A DNA stretch of 40,772 bases from Clostridiales bacterium (GCA_012838345.1 DUPK01000066.1:1-40772), one strand, 5' to 3'; counted from the stretch's first letter, positions 21,982-33,526 are shown. The notes: generated from the sequence alone by a model not told the origin. Translations and numbers: made by a program.

Positions 21982-23298
21982 ATGAACTCAGCTGCAGACG
22001 TTTGGGCCAGCGTCCTTGAGATACTCGGGCGTGATTTAACCCCAACTTCCATTACCACCTGGTTTGACGACTGTGAGGCTGTGGACCTCAAGGATTCGCT
22101 CCTTGTCCTGCATTCGGTGAACGACCCGACGGATTTCAAGCACGACGTCATAGTAAGCCGCTTTTCCGAGCCTATAAGAAATGCTTTGCGCGAGATTTTT
22201 TCGGGCGATTTCGACGTTTTGGTCCTGACCCAGAAGGAGTACCAGGAATACTGCGCTTCCAAATCCAGCGAGCGCGACAGCTGCTCCTACGGCAAGAACT
22301 TCACCTTTGAGCGTTTTATCGTCGGTCCTTCAAACAAGTTCGCCCACGCAGCGGCGAGGGCCGTAGCCGAGGCTCCGGCGGAAGCCTACAACCCGCTCTT
22401 CATATACGGAGATTCCGGCCTTGGAAAGACACACCTTCTCTACGCTATATGCAACCTTGTGCAGAGCGAAAGGCCCGCCTTTAAAACCCTATATGTGCGC
22501 GGCGAGGATTTCACAAACGAGCTCATCTCCGCGATTCAGACAAACAGAATGGTGGAGTTTCGCGAGAAGTACCGGCAGGTTGATTTGCTGCTCGTCGACG
22601 ATATACAGTTTATAGCCGGAAAGGTCCAGACGCAAGAGGAATTTTTCCATACCTTCAACACCCTGTACGACGCCGGCAAGCAGATAGTCCTCACCTCCGA
22701 CCGACCGCCCATGGATATTCTGAGGCTGGAGGACAGGCTCAGAACGCGTTTTGAAAGCGGGCTTCTGGCCGACATACAGCCGCCGGACTACGAGACGCGC
22801 GTCGCGATTGTAAAGTACAAGGCTGCCCAGTACGGTCTAAATCTCACCGAGGACAGCTACGGCTACATCGCGGAGAACGTGACGAGCAACGTGCGCCAGA
22901 TAGAGGGGCTTGTGAAGAAGCTCATAGCCTACCGCGACCTCATGCAGGGCGAAATCACGAAGGAGACAATAGACAGGGCCATAGGCGAGATAAAAAAGAC
23001 CTTCGCGCCGACCCCCGAGCTTATTATGCAGGAAACCGCCTCATATTTCAACGTAACAGTGGACGATTTAAAGAGCCAGAGCCGCACGAGGGACACCGTC
23101 ACGGCACGACAGGTCTCCATGTACCTCATGCGCGTCATGCTCGACATCCCGCTAAAGGAAATCGGCTCATACCACGGCGGCAGGGACCATTCGACGGTCA
23201 TCAACTCCGTTCAGCAGGTTGAAAAGCAGATGTCGAAGTCCTCTCAGTTTGTCGACACAATCAAGGATATAAAGGCAAACATCACCGCAAAAAGATAG
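21982..23298 (+). CDS. dnaA: Chromosomal replication initiator DnaA
   Basis: A 438-residue AAA+ initiator that binds DnaA boxes and opens oriC. Domain I is residues 1-80; the linker (about 80-105) is short. Domain III has the fold entry FTFERFIVGPSNKFA, Walker A GDSGLGKT (143-150) and Walker B LLLVDDIQF. Domain IV has the DNA-binding signature GGRDHSTV near the C-terminus. ATG 21982 is preceded by a weak AAAGA; GGAAAGGA lies further upstream. The promoter is at 21836-21864. Downstream lies oriC rather than a gene. The usual upstream rpmH/rnpA/yidC cluster is missing from this window. Confidence 0.98.
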   Translation: MNSAADVWASVLEILGRDLTPTSITTWFDDCEAVDLKDSLLVLHSVNDPTDFKHDVIVSRFSEPIRNALREIFSGDFDVLVLTQKEYQEYCASKSSERDSCSYGKNFTFERFIVGPSNKFAHAAARAVAEAPAEAYNPLFIYGDSGLGKTHLLYAICNLVQSERPAFKTLYVRGEDFTNELISAIQTNRMVEFREKYRQVDLLLVDDIQFIAGKVQTQEEFFHTFNTLYDAGKQIVLTSDRPPMDILRLEDRLRTRFESGLLADIQPPDYETRVAIVKYKAAQYGLNLTEDSYGYIAENVTSNVRQIEGLVKKLIAYRDLMQGEITKETIDRAIGEIKKTFAPTPELIMQETASYFNVTVDDLKSQSRTRDTVTARQVSMYLMRVMLDIPLKEIGSYHGGRDHSTVINSVQQVEKQMSKSSQFVDTIKDIKANITAKR

Positions 23299-23469
23299 GC
23301 TCTTTCCAAATAACCGCTCATTTATAGATTCAAAACATGCAAAATGGCAGGGCGGGCTTAAATCACGCCCGCGACAGAGCCCTGCAAATTGCGGCAACTA
23401 CCCTTCATACTTCCTTCAAAATCACAAAAATGCAACCTGAAACGTAAAGCAAATTTCCACAGATTTCTG

Positions 23470-23498
23470 TTGACATCTTGAAAACTGCGTGTTAATAA
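23470..23498 (+). promoter_or_regulatory. Promoter of dnaN inside oriC
   Basis: TTGACA (23470-23475), a 17-base spacer and TAATAA (23493-23498). Transcription would run through the DnaA-trio and unwinding region, linking dnaN expression and origin state. Confidence 0.6.
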
Positions 23499-23589
23499 CT
23501 TTTTTCCTTAAAATTCATGTGGACAGGCTGTTTTTCCTCCACATTCCCTTCCACAGCGCAAGTCCGCGTGATAAAAGCTCTTTCCCCTG

Positions 23590-23670
23590 TTTTCCACAAA
23601 AAATTTTCCTATGACTACTTCTGCTAAAAAATAATCTATCTTTCTTATTTAAAAGCGAAAAATCAACTTC
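23590..23670 (+). promoter_or_regulatory. Basal origin unwinding region: DnaA box, trio, AT-rich DUE
   Basis: DnaA box TTTTCCACA (23590-23598), then triplets CTA-CTT-CTG-CTA (23615-23626), whose complement reads 3'-GAT-GAA-GAC-GAT, close to the Bacillus DnaA-trio consensus, then an A/T-rich run. The order and direction match the unwinding system described in Bacillus subtilis. Confidence 0.6.
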
Positions 23671-23688
23671 TTTGAAAGGATGACAGCC

Positions 23689-24804
23689 GTGAAATTCTCT
23701 TGCGAAAAATCGCTTCTTCAGGGCGCCGTAAATACGGCTTCACACGCCGCCGCGGCAAAGAGCACCATACCTTCCCTTGAGGGACTGCTCATAGAGGCAT
23801 CCGGGGACTATGTTGTTATCTCGGGCTACGACCTTAAAACTGGCATACGCACCAGGATACCCGCCGACGTAATCGAGCCCGGGGCAATAGTATTAAACGC
23901 CCGCCTCTTCAGCGACATCGTAAGGAGGATGCCGGACGATTATCTAACCTTTGAAACTGGCGATTGCATGAGCGTTACGGTCAGCTGTGGCAGGAGCGTC
24001 TTTGAAATCATAGGGACAAGCGCCGAGGACTATCCGGAGCTTCCCTCCGTCGACTACCAAAAGTCTATTTTCATCCCGCAGAGCGTTATGCGCTCGATAA
24101 TCTCGGAAACGATTTTTGCGGTAAGCGACAACGAGACAAGGCCGATTCACACGGGGAGCCTCTTTGAAATCTCCGACAATACCATAACGGTTGTCTCCGT
24201 CGACGGCTACCGCCTCGCGATGCGCAGGGAGCGCATAGAGAGCTCCGAGATCGAGCACGGCAGCTTCGTCGTGCCGGGCGCCGCACTGTCCGAGGTAGAG
24301 AAAATCGCGGGAGATACGGAAGAGACACTTAAAATCACGCTCGGCTCAAAGCATGTTCTTTTCACAATCGGAGAGACGGAGCTCATATCGAGGCGTCTCG
24401 AGGGCGAGTTTTTAAATTACAGGCAGGCGATACCGCAGAAAGCCAACTACACGATAGAAATTGACCGCAGGAGCTTTCTCAGCAGCGTCGAGCGCGTCTC
24501 CCTCATGATAAACGACAGGATGAAAAGCCCCGTGCGCTGCGTATTCGGCGACAACAGGGTGAAAATGCAGACGGTTACTGCGCTCGGACGCGCCAGCGAC
24601 GAGTGCGAGGTCAATGGCTCGGCGGAGGACCTTGAGATAGGCTTCAACAACAGGTACATGCTAGACGCGCTCAAGGCGGCGCCGGCGGACACGCTCAGGG
24701 TGCTCCTAACAAGCGGCGTTTCGCCCTGCGTGATTATCCCCGCCGACGGCAGCGACAAGTTCCTGTATATGATTCTCCCCGTAAGGCTCAAGGCCGGGGA
24801 GTAA
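23689..24804 (+). CDS. dnaN: DNA polymerase III beta sliding clamp
   Basis: A 371-residue processivity clamp that encircles DNA as a dimer and tethers the replicase and other partners. The three-domain clamp fold is recognisable from segments such as DYPELP, TRPIHTGSLFEI and SVDGYRLAM, and the C-terminal ILPVRL tail. I place the start at GTG 23689: AAAGGATGA then has proper spacing and the protein begins MKFSCEK as in homologues; the in-frame ATG at 23680 overlaps the ribosome site. Its promoter lies in oriC. A hairpin GGGAAAA/TTTTCCC at 24872-24890 after the gene may attenuate read-through to yaaA. Confidence 0.97.
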   Translation: MKFSCEKSLLQGAVNTASHAAAAKSTIPSLEGLLIEASGDYVVISGYDLKTGIRTRIPADVIEPGAIVLNARLFSDIVRRMPDDYLTFETGDCMSVTVSCGRSVFEIIGTSAEDYPELPSVDYQKSIFIPQSVMRSIISETIFAVSDNETRPIHTGSLFEISDNTITVVSVDGYRLAMRRERIESSEIEHGSFVVPGAALSEVEKIAGDTEETLKITLGSKHVLFTIGETELISRRLEGEFLNYRQAIPQKANYTIEIDRRSFLSSVERVSLMINDRMKSPVRCVFGDNRVKMQTVTALGRASDECEVNGSAEDLEIGFNNRYMLDALKAAPADTLRVLLTSGVSPCVIIPADGSDKFLYMILPVRLKAGE

Positions 24805-24933
24805 TATCCGATATTCTATTTTGAAAACTTCCTTTTTCGTCCATACTTGAAGAAGCAGGCAAGAGTTTTTAGGGAAAAATGTCTTTTCCCGCTGTTTTAG
24901 AATTTATGTCATATGATTATAAGGCGGTGAAGC

Positions 24934-25146
24934 ATGCAGACTGTAAGGATAAGCACTGAATTTATAAAGCTCGACTCGCTGCTTAAGTTTACCGGCATAG
25001 CCGAAACCGGCGGCGAGGGTAAGCTCATAGTGCAGGAAGGAATAGTAAAAGTTAATGGCGAAGTCTGCACTCAGCGCGGTAAAAAAATAAGGGCCGGCGA
25101 CATTGTAGAGGTCGGGGACCTTAAATTCACCGTCGAGGCAGAGTAG
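24934..25146 (+). CDS. yaaA: S4-domain RNA-binding protein YaaA
   Basis: A 70-residue single S4 domain: the core [33 protein letters not shown] binds structured RNA in this family. It is the small S4 protein that sits between dnaN and recF in most Firmicutes, linked to ribosome assembly in Bacillus (also called rlbA). AAGGCGGTGA precedes the ATG. The stop is three bases before the recF start, so the two are coupled. (The core is quoted at positions 11-43; key residues are K12, L15, G21, G25-G28, L31 and VNG at 40-42.). Confidence 0.93.
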   Translation: MQTVRISTEFIKLDSLLKFTGIAETGGEGKLIVQEGIVKVNGEVCTQRGKKIRAGDIVEVGDLKFTVEAE

Positions 25147-25149
25147 AAA

Positions 25150-26259
25150 ATGCATATTGAACGCATGGCAATCGAGGGCTTTCGCAATTTTCTGATGCTG
25201 GAGGTCTCTTTCGATAAGGGGATAAACGTCATAACGGGCGGCAACGCCCAGGGAAAGACGAATCTGCTTGAGGCGATTTACTTTCTCTCCTGCGCCAAAT
25301 CCTTCAGAGTTCGCGGCGACAAGGACCTTATAAACTTCGACTGCTCCTTTGCAAGGATTGAGGCGGACGTTACCTCCCGGCACCGGGACACGAACATAGA
25401 GCTGCGCCTTCATAGGGACAGGCGGCGGCAGGTTATCCTGAACGGAGTTCGGCAGAGCTCCGCGCTGGAGCTGCCCAAGCGGCTCGGCGTCGTGCTCTTT
25501 TGCCCCGACGACCTGGAAATCGTGAGGGGCGGGGCGGCGGAGAGACGAAAATTTATGGATCAGGCTATAAGCCAGCTTCGCCCGAGGTACGCGGTCGCCC
25601 TCTCCGAATACAACAGGCTCTACGAGCACAAGACAAGAATTCTGCGCGATTGGCGCGAAAAACCTTCACTTTTGGAAACTCTCGATGATTTTTCACTGAG
25701 AATGGCAAAAATATCATCGGAGCTCATATATTACCGCTCGTCCTGGTGCGAGAGGCTCAGCGAAGAGGCGGTGGGTCTGCACGCTGAAATTTCCGGCGTT
25801 GACGAAAAACTCAGACTGACCTATAAAACCGTGAGCACTGTGGAGGATCCGAGGGGAATGAAGCCCTCGGAGCTTTTTCCGCTTATTCTGAGGCACCAGG
25901 AGCAGCATAGGCAGACCGAAATTGACTCGGGGCTCTGTCTGACCGGCGCTCATAAGGACGATATAGAGATTGAAATAGACGGAAATCCCGCGAAAACCTT
26001 CGCATCGCAGGGACAGGTTCGCACCGCGGCGCTCTCTTTAAAGCTTGCCGAGCGCGAGATAAGCCGCCTGGACCGGGGCGAAACCCCCGTTTTGCTCCTT
26101 GACGACGTACTTAGCGAGCTTGACGAGCGGCGGCAGGATTTCGTATTAAACCGAATCGGCGGCGGGCAGGTATTCATCACCTGCTGCGAGGACAAAAGCT
26201 CCATGCAGCGCATGGGCGACAGGCTGTTTTATATGAAAAACGGCGAGATTAGAGCATAG
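25150..26259 (+). CDS. recF: DNA replication and repair protein RecF
   Basis: A 369-residue SMC-like ATPase that, with RecO and RecR, loads RecA at gapped DNA. Walker A is GNAQGKTN (31-38), the signature region contains FASQGQVRTAALSLKLAE, and Walker B is PVLLLDDVLSELD. The LTGAHKDD segment before the signature is typical of RecF. It follows yaaA by three bases and has no separate promoter that I can see. Length is normal. Confidence 0.96.
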   Translation: MHIERMAIEGFRNFLMLEVSFDKGINVITGGNAQGKTNLLEAIYFLSCAKSFRVRGDKDLINFDCSFARIEADVTSRHRDTNIELRLHRDRRRQVILNGVRQSSALELPKRLGVVLFCPDDLEIVRGGAAERRKFMDQAISQLRPRYAVALSEYNRLYEHKTRILRDWREKPSLLETLDDFSLRMAKISSELIYYRSSWCERLSEEAVGLHAEISGVDEKLRLTYKTVSTVEDPRGMKPSELFPLILRHQEQHRQTEIDSGLCLTGAHKDDIEIEIDGNPAKTFASQGQVRTAALSLKLAEREISRLDRGETPVLLLDDVLSELDERRQDFVLNRIGGGQVFITCCEDKSSMQRMGDRLFYMKNGEIRA

Positions 26260-26333
26260 TCTCAGCTTTCGTTTAGTGTTGGATATTGGGGATTTAAGCT
26301 ATATAGCGCTTCCCTTAGCCCCATAGAAAGCAC

Positions 26334-26414
26334 TGCGGTTTTTCAGGCCGCGGCCGTCCTCAGGCGACGGCAGGCCGCTATACGGGCTAACGGCGCATAA
26401 ACTGGAAAACCGCA
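26334..26414 (+). other. Branched hairpin in the leader of remB
   Basis: TGCGGTTTT (26334-26342) pairs perfectly with AAAACCGCA (26406-26414), enclosing an inner GCCGTC/GACGGC stem and further GC-rich arms. It lies 35-115 bases before the remB ATG. It may be a terminator-like or regulatory leader structure; no known family is recognised. Confidence 0.35.
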
Positions 26415-26448
26415 AGCCCCGCGCTAAGCAAGACAGGGAGGTTTTTGC

Positions 26449-26712
26449 ATGTACCTTCATCTGGGGATGGACGTTGTGGTGCGAAAATGCGACATCATAG
26501 GCGTTTTTGACCTTGACAACACAAGTCAGTCGCACATAACGCGCGATTACCTGCGCAGAGCCGACAAAAACAGGCTCGTGACCGACATAAGCGGGGAGCT
26601 CCCGCGATCGTTTATAGTGACCGCGCAGGGCGGCGGGCAGAGGGTTTACCTTTCGCAAATCACCCCTCAGACGCTCTTGAAGCGCTTTGAGAGCCGCTCG
26701 CTGCAGCTTTAG
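26449..26712 (+). CDS. remB: RemB-like extracellular matrix regulator (DUF370)
   Basis: An 87-residue protein starting MYLHLGMDVVV, with the DUF370 core of RemA/RemB (YaaB). RemA is a DNA-binding regulator of matrix genes in Bacillus; remB lies between recF and gyrB there, and the same slot is used here. GGGAGG precedes the ATG. Function in this organism is inferred from family and position. Confidence 0.88.
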   Translation: MYLHLGMDVVVRKCDIIGVFDLDNTSQSHITRDYLRRADKNRLVTDISGELPRSFIVTAQGGGQRVYLSQITPQTLLKRFESRSLQL

Positions 26713-26861
26713 CCAGTGCGGTAATAAAGGGATGCCCGCCGATTTTCTAAGCCGGAAAAGGTTTGATACCCCAAAAAAGCCGCGGAAACGCGCATTTCTC
26801 CATCCCTGCGACGCAAAACCCTAAGATGAGCTAATAATCCGACAAAGGTGGTCTTTATTTT

Positions 26862-29414
26862 ATGGGACGCAATGACTTAAATCCCGACATCAGTTATCCG
26901 AATCAGAAAATAGAGGTAGTCCCTCTCGAGCGGGAGATGCAGCGCTCATACATCGACTATGCAATGAGCGTCATCGTCGGCAGGGCCCTGCCGGACGTTC
27001 GCGACGGCCTGAAGCCCGTACACAGGCGCATACTCTACACGATGTACGAGGACGGGCTGAATTCCGATAAGCCCTTCCGCAAGTCGGCGACGACGGTCGG
27101 CGCGGTGCTCGGAAGCTATCACCCGCACGGCGACGCCTCGGTCTACGACGCTCTGGTCAGAATGGCGCAGAGCTTCTCGCTGCGCTACCCTCTTATAGAG
27201 GGGCACGGAAACTTCGGCTCCATCGACGGGCACCCCGCCGCCGCCTACCGATACACCGAGGCGAGGATGTCGAAGCTCTCAAACGAGATGCTGCGCGACA
27301 TAGAGAAGGACACCATCGACTTTATTCCGAACTTCGACGAGCGGAAGAAGGAACCGGTAGTCCTGCCCTCGCGCTTCCCGAACCTGCTTGTAAACGGCTC
27401 CTCGGGCATAGCGGTCGGAATGGCGACGAACATACCACCGCACAACCTAAGAGAGGTCATTGACGCCGTTATCTGCGTCATAAGAAACCCTGAAGCAGAC
27501 CTTGACGACCTCATGGAGCATATAAAGGGCCCCGATTTTCCGACAAGGGGCATCGTAATGGGCAGAGCCGGCATGAGGGCCGCCTACGCCACCGGCAGGG
27601 GGCGCATAAAGGTGCGCGCGAGGGCCGAGATTGAGGAGTTCGGCCAGGGCAGAACGAGAATCATAGTGACCGAAATCCCCTATCAGGTCAACAAGTCGCG
27701 TCTCATTGAGGCGATTGCCGACCAGGTCAAGGAAAAGAGGCTTGACGGCATCTCGGCCCTTCGCGACGAGTCCGACCGCGACGGTATGCGCATAGTCATC
27801 GAGCTAAAGCGCGATGCCAACCCTCAGGTCGTACTGAACCGTCTTTACGCGACGACACAGATGCAGACGACCTTCGCCATCGTGCTGCTTGCTCTTGTGA
27901 ACAACCAGACGCAGCCGAAAATCCTGAGCCTGCGCGAGATAATAGACGAATATATCTCCTTCCAGCGCGAGGTGATAACAAGGCGCACAAGGTTCGACCT
28001 TAAAAAGGCCGAGGAAAGGCTACACCTGCTCGAAGGCCTCAGAATCGCCGTCGACAACATCGACGAGGTCATACACATAATCAGGACAAGCTACGACGAC
28101 GCCAGGGAGCGGCTCATGCAGCGCTTTAGCCTCTCCGAGGTGCAGGCCCAGGCGATACTCGACATGCAATTAAAGCGCCTGCAGGGACTTGAGAGGGACA
28201 AGATAGAAAACGAGTACAGCGAGCTTCTTAAGAAGGTTGAGTACTACAAGGAGCTCCTTTCAAACGCCGAGATGCTCGACGATGTGCTCATAGGCGAGCT
28301 TGAGGAGATACGCGACAAGTATGGCGACGAGCGCAAGACCGAAATCGCCATCATAGAGGACGAGATTGACATTGAGGACCTCATAGACGAGGAGGACTGC
28401 GTTTACACGCTCACAAACGCAGGCTATATAAAGCGCCTTCCCGTAAGCACATACAGGTCGCAAAGGCGCGGCGGGCGTGGGGTTTCCGCCCAGAGCCTGC
28501 GCGAGGAGGACTTCGTCGAGACCGTGTTCACCGCTTCGACGCACGACTATATACTCTTTTTTACAAATTATGGCAAAGTATACAGACAGAAGGGCTATAT
28601 GATACCCGAGGCGGGGCGCACCGCCAAGGGCACGAATATTATAAACCTCCTGCCGATTGAACAGGGTGAGAAGGTCAGCGCTATGCTGCACCTGCGCGAG
28701 TTCCCGGAGAACAGGTACCTTGTCATGGTCACGAGGAACGGAACGGTAAAGCGCATGCGGTTTACCGAGCTCAGGAATATAAGGAGCGTCGGAATACGCG
28801 CGCTCAATCTTGTTGACGACGACGAGCTTATAAGCGTGCATGAAACCGACGGTACGGACAATATACTGATAGTCACCCGCAACGGCATGGCCATCTGCTT
28901 CCGTGAGACGGACGTGCGGCCCATGGGCAGAAACGCCGGAGGTGTGCGCGGCATAAAGCTGCGTGAGGGCGATTTCTGTGTAGCCGCCGCAATAGCCCAC
29001 GAGGGCAGGGCGCTGCTCTCAGTCACTGAAAACGGCTTCGGCAAGCGCACTCCGATAGAGGAGTATCTGCGCGGCAGCGAGGACGAAAACGCCCCGAGGA
29101 CGCCCCAGAACCGCGGCGGCATAGGGCTAAAAAACTACAACATCACCGAAAAAACGGGGCCGGTCGCTGCGGCGAAGGTGGTGGACGAGGACGACGACAT
29201 CCTGCTGTTGTCCGACGACGGCACGATAATCCGAATGGCGGTGTCCGACATAAGCGTCTACGGCAGGGCGACCCAGGGTGTTGTGCTCATGCGCCTTTCC
29301 GAGGGCGCGAGGGTCATCTCCCTTGCAAGAGTTGATAAAGAGGACGACACTGAGGATTCGGAGGATACGCAGGATACGCAGACGGCCGAAGAAGCGCAGA
29401 CGAGTGAGAACTAA
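26862..29414 (+). CDS. gyrA: DNA gyrase subunit A
   Basis: An 850-residue gyrase subunit that cuts and religates DNA. The active Tyr131 lies in [10 protein letters not shown]. The C-terminal beta-pinwheel carries the GyrA box QRRGGRG, so this is gyrase and not ParC. The protein ends in a very acidic Asp/Glu/Thr/Gln tail of about 25 residues. In the quinolone region the sequence is GDASVYDAL, with Ala92 at the position of Escherichia coli Ser83, which may lower intrinsic fluoroquinolone sensitivity. The ATG at 26862 follows AAAGG. It precedes gyrB, the reverse of the common gyrB–gyrA order. Confidence 0.97.
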   Translation: MGRNDLNPDISYPNQKIEVVPLEREMQRSYIDYAMSVIVGRALPDVRDGLKPVHRRILYTMYEDGLNSDKPFRKSATTVGAVLGSYHPHGDASVYDALVRMAQSFSLRYPLIEGHGNFGSIDGHPAAAYRYTEARMSKLSNEMLRDIEKDTIDFIPNFDERKKEPVVLPSRFPNLLVNGSSGIAVGMATNIPPHNLREVIDAVICVIRNPEADLDDLMEHIKGPDFPTRGIVMGRAGMRAAYATGRGRIKVRARAEIEEFGQGRTRIIVTEIPYQVNKSRLIEAIADQVKEKRLDGISALRDESDRDGMRIVIELKRDANPQVVLNRLYATTQMQTTFAIVLLALVNNQTQPKILSLREIIDEYISFQREVITRRTRFDLKKAEERLHLLEGLRIAVDNIDEVIHIIRTSYDDARERLMQRFSLSEVQAQAILDMQLKRLQGLERDKIENEYSELLKKVEYYKELLSNAEMLDDVLIGELEEIRDKYGDERKTEIAIIEDEIDIEDLIDEEDCVYTLTNAGYIKRLPVSTYRSQRRGGRGVSAQSLREEDFVETVFTASTHDYILFFTNYGKVYRQKGYMIPEAGRTAKGTNIINLLPIEQGEKVSAMLHLREFPENRYLVMVTRNGTVKRMRFTELRNIRSVGIRALNLVDDDELISVHETDGTDNILIVTRNGMAICFRETDVRPMGRNAGGVRGIKLREGDFCVAAAIAHEGRALLSVTENGFGKRTPIEEYLRGSEDENAPRTPQNRGGIGLKNYNITEKTGPVAAAKVVDEDDDILLLSDDGTIIRMAVSDISVYGRATQGVVLMRLSEGARVISLARVDKEDDTEDSEDTQDTQTAEEAQTSEN

Positions 29415-29460
29415 ATTAATATAACAACATGGATAGGAAAGTAAGTTCCTTTTCACTGTG

Positions 29461-29496
29461 TAAAACCCGTCCTGTCATACGGGAGAGCCGGTTTTA
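29461..29496 (+). other. Hairpin in the gyrA–gyrB gap
   Basis: TAAAACC (29461-29467) pairs with GGTTTTA (29490-29496) around an inner CCCGT/ACGGG stem. No T-tail follows, so it may be an mRNA processing or leader structure rather than a terminator. Confidence 0.4.
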
Positions 29497-29497
29497 G

Positions 29498-31489
<1,992 letters not shown>

Positions 31490-31498
31490 GAGCAGCCC

Positions 31499-31942
31499 AT
31501 GCCGAAAAAGGAAGTCACCATCTATACCGACGGCGCCTGTTCCGGAAACCCGGGGCCGGGCGGCTGGGCCGCCATACTCAAATACGGCGGCAGGGAAAAG
31601 GTTCTCTCGGGCGGCGAAAACCCGACCACGAACAACCGCATGGAGCTTAGGGCGGTAATCTCGGCGCTCGAGGCGCTTAAAGAGCCCTGCAAGGTTAAGC
31701 TCTACAGCGACTCGAAATACGTCTGCGACGCCGTGGAGAAGGGCTGGGCGAGGTCCTGGAAGGCCAAGGGCTGGAGAAGAAGCGACAAGAGCCCCGCGAA
31801 AAACCCCGACCTCTGGGAAAGGCTCCTTGAGCTTTTGGACACTCACGAGGTCGAGCTTATATGGGTAAGGGGACACGCCGACAACCCCTACAACAACCGC
31901 TGCGACGAGCTTGCGGTCATGGAGAGCAAAAAGTTCGGCTAG
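31499..31942 (+). CDS. rnhA: Ribonuclease HI
   Basis: A 147-residue RNase H that degrades RNA in RNA:DNA hybrids. The N-terminal [14 protein letters not shown] holds catalytic Asp10 equivalent; E48-type glutamate is in [15 protein letters not shown] and [16 protein letters not shown] carry the remaining active-site Asp and His. It follows gyrB by nine bases with AGGAG, an unusual but sensible replication neighbour. Confidence 0.96.
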   Translation: MPKKEVTIYTDGACSGNPGPGGWAAILKYGGREKVLSGGENPTTNNRMELRAVISALEALKEPCKVKLYSDSKYVCDAVEKGWARSWKAKGWRRSDKSPAKNPDLWERLLELLDTHEVELIWVRGHADNPYNNRCDELAVMESKKFG

Positions 31943-32064
31943 CTGAAGGCCGCAACTGTGAGCAAAATCACCGGATTATACGTGAGCTGATTCACAGCTT
32001 GACGCTTTCCGAGCTATCCGCATAGACGGAGCAAATTGAAAGCTGTAACTTTATGAAAAAAGAA

Positions 32065-32100
32065 AAGGGGGAGAGGATTATTATGTAAACCTCTCCCCTT
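32065..32100 (+). terminator. Hairpin after rnhA
   Basis: A GGGGAGAGG/CCTCTCCCC stem with a 13-base loop; the T-tail is poor. It probably protects the 3' end or ends the gyrB–rnhA transcript together with the next hairpin. Confidence 0.5.
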
Positions 32101-32120
32101 CAGTATAAGGAGACAAAATA

Positions 32121-32153
32121 AAGGCGGAGAAGCTAATCTCCGCCTTGTTTTTT
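32121..32153. terminator. Bidirectional terminator between rnhA and rpsT
   Basis: A perfect 10-bp stem (32121-32130 with 32137-32146), then GTTTTTT on the plus strand and a U-rich tract on the minus strand. Confidence 0.85.
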
Positions 32154-32164
32154 CGCAATTTATC

Positions 32165-32431
32165 TTAACCCTGGAGAGCGTTGAGCTTGAGGGTGAGCCT
32201 GCTCTTTTTGCGAGCTGCGGTGTTTCTATGCAAAATGCCCTTCGAAACCGCGCGGTCAACAGACTTGACGGCCACCTTGTATGCCTCTTCGGCAGCGGCT
32301 TTGTCGCTATTTAGCACTGCCTGGTCAAACTTTTTAAGGTAGGTCCTAAGCTCGCTCTTCTTGGCCTTGTTTCTCGCATTCCGGGCCTTTGAAACCAATA
32401 TGCGCTTTTTCGATGATTTAATGTTTGCCAA
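32165..32431 (-). CDS. rpsT: 30S ribosomal protein S20
   Basis: An 88-residue basic protein that binds 16S rRNA early in 30S assembly. It begins MANIKSSKKRI once the TTG at 32431 is taken as the start. That choice is supported by GGGGAGGTG eight bases upstream and by the universal MANIKS beginning; the GTG nine bases earlier lies within the ribosome site. The long helical Lys/Arg/Ala-rich body and ending LTLKLNAL are typical. It is divergent from gpr, an arrangement conserved with Bacillus. Confidence 0.96.
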   Translation of the reverse strand: MANIKSSKKRILVSKARNARNKAKKSELRTYLKKFDQAVLNSDKAAAEEAYKVAVKSVDRAVSKGILHRNTAARKKSRLTLKLNALQG

Positions 32432-32481
32432 TAAACTCACCTCCCCAAAGAAGCTAATCTTAACTTTCCGTGCAGTTTACT

Positions 32482-32510
32482 ATTGTAACACCCTAGTCTC
32501 TAAATTGCAA
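32482..32510 (-). promoter_or_regulatory. Promoter of rpsT
   Basis: On the minus strand, TTGCAA (32505-32510), a 17-base spacer and TACAAT (32482-32487). I saw no convincing sigma-G site for gpr in the same gap. Confidence 0.75.
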
Positions 32511-32599
32511 GAATTTTTTCACAAAATATTTTATTTTTTGAATACTTGGCGGCGCAAAGAGGAGAATAAAGCTTGAAATCACAGTTTTGGAGGTGCGAA

Positions 32600-33499
32600 A
32601 TGATAAAAAAAAGAACCGACCTCGCCGTTGAGGCAAGGGAGATATGGCGAGAGAGCGTCGGGGAGACCACACAGCTTGAGGGAGTTGAGGCGCGGGAGAA
32701 GGAGAGCTTCGGCCTCAAGGTCGAAATCGTAAAAATTCTTGACGAAAAAGGGGAGCAGTCTCTCGGAAAGCCGAAGGGGACATATATTACCATCACCTTG
32801 CCCGACGAGCACGAGGAGGATGCCTTCGACAATGCCTGCTTTGCGCTGTCCTCCGAGCTGCGCGAGCTAATAAGCGACAGCGGCAAGGAGCAGATTCTCG
32901 TCGTGGGGCTGGGAAACCGCTATATTACGCCGGACAACCTCGGGCCGAACACTCTGAGGCACACCATGGTCACAAGGCATCTCGTCGAGAGGGTAAAGGA
33001 ATATTTTGGCAACTTCAGGCCGGTGTCAACGCTGGAAGCCGGCGTTCTGGCCAACACCGGCGTCGAGAGCGCCGAGATGGTGCGTGCGCTCTGCGAAAAG
33101 GTGCAGCCCTCCGCGGTCATAGTGATTGACGCCCTCGCTTCCCGCCGCTTAAGCCGCGTCTGCACGACGATACAGGTGGCCGATACGGGAATAGTGCCCG
33201 GCTCCGGCGTCGGAAACAGCCGCGCTGAGATAAGCATGAACACTCTAGGCGTGCCGGTCATCGCGATAGGAGTTCCTACGGTGGTCGATGCGGGCACGCT
33301 AACGGCGGACCTCATGGAGAGCGCCGGCATGGGCAACCCCGACCCCGAGAAGTTTATGAGCGTCGGCGGAAACCTAATCGTGACGCCGCGAGACATTGAC
33401 GAAAAAATAGCAGAGCTTGCCAAAATCATTGGCTACAGCATAAACCTTGCCCTGCAGGAGAACATGACGATTCAGGACGTGACAGCCTTTTTAAGCTGA
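32600..33499 (+). CDS. gpr: Spore germination protease GPR
   Basis: A 299-residue atypical aspartate protease that degrades small acid-soluble spore proteins during germination; it is made as a zymogen in the forespore. The N-terminus KKRTDLAVEARE and the LGNRYITPDNLGP, DALASR, DTGIVPGSGVGN and GVPTVVDA blocks are characteristic. ATG 32600 follows GGAGGTG at proper spacing; the TTG nine codons earlier is rejected. Its presence is the strongest sign that the organism forms endospores. Confidence 0.96.
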   Translation: MIKKRTDLAVEAREIWRESVGETTQLEGVEAREKESFGLKVEIVKILDEKGEQSLGKPKGTYITITLPDEHEEDAFDNACFALSSELRELISDSGKEQILVVGLGNRYITPDNLGPNTLRHTMVTRHLVERVKEYFGNFRPVSTLEAGVLANTGVESAEMVRALCEKVQPSAVIVIDALASRRLSRVCTTIQVADTGIVPGSGVGNSRAEISMNTLGVPVIAIGVPTVVDAGTLTADLMESAGMGNPDPEKFMSVGGNLIVTPRDIDEKIAELAKIIGYSINLALQENMTIQDVTAFLS

Positions 33500-33504
33500 A
33501 AAAT

Positions 33505-33526
33505 GGGGGCTTATTGACAAGCCCCC
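33505..33526. terminator. Terminator between gpr and the nitroreductase
   Basis: An 8-bp GGGGGCTT/AAGCCCCC stem lies six bases after the gpr stop; T-tails are short on both strands. Confidence 0.6.

Larger units (their letters stand above)
23299..23679 (+). other. Chromosomal replication origin (oriC) between dnaA and dnaN
   Basis: The 380-base gap has no gene and the features expected of oriC. TCCACA-core DnaA boxes occur at 23453-23461, 23538-23543, 23550-23555 and 23590-23598 (TTTTCCACA, one mismatch to TTATCCACA), plus an inverted one at 23519-23524. The last box is followed after 16 bases by CTACTTCTGCTA (23615-23626), a DnaA-trio-like triplet run, and then an AT-rich stretch to about 23670 that should melt. 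A GC-rich stem-loop lies at 23347-23385. The assignment rests on position between dnaA and dnaN plus these motifs; the boxes are degenerate. Confidence 0.85.

Noticed and set aside
28260-29000. Long minus-strand frame inside gyrA (246 codons)
   Set aside because: A shadow frame opposite a certain gene, with no ribosome site and no family resemblance.
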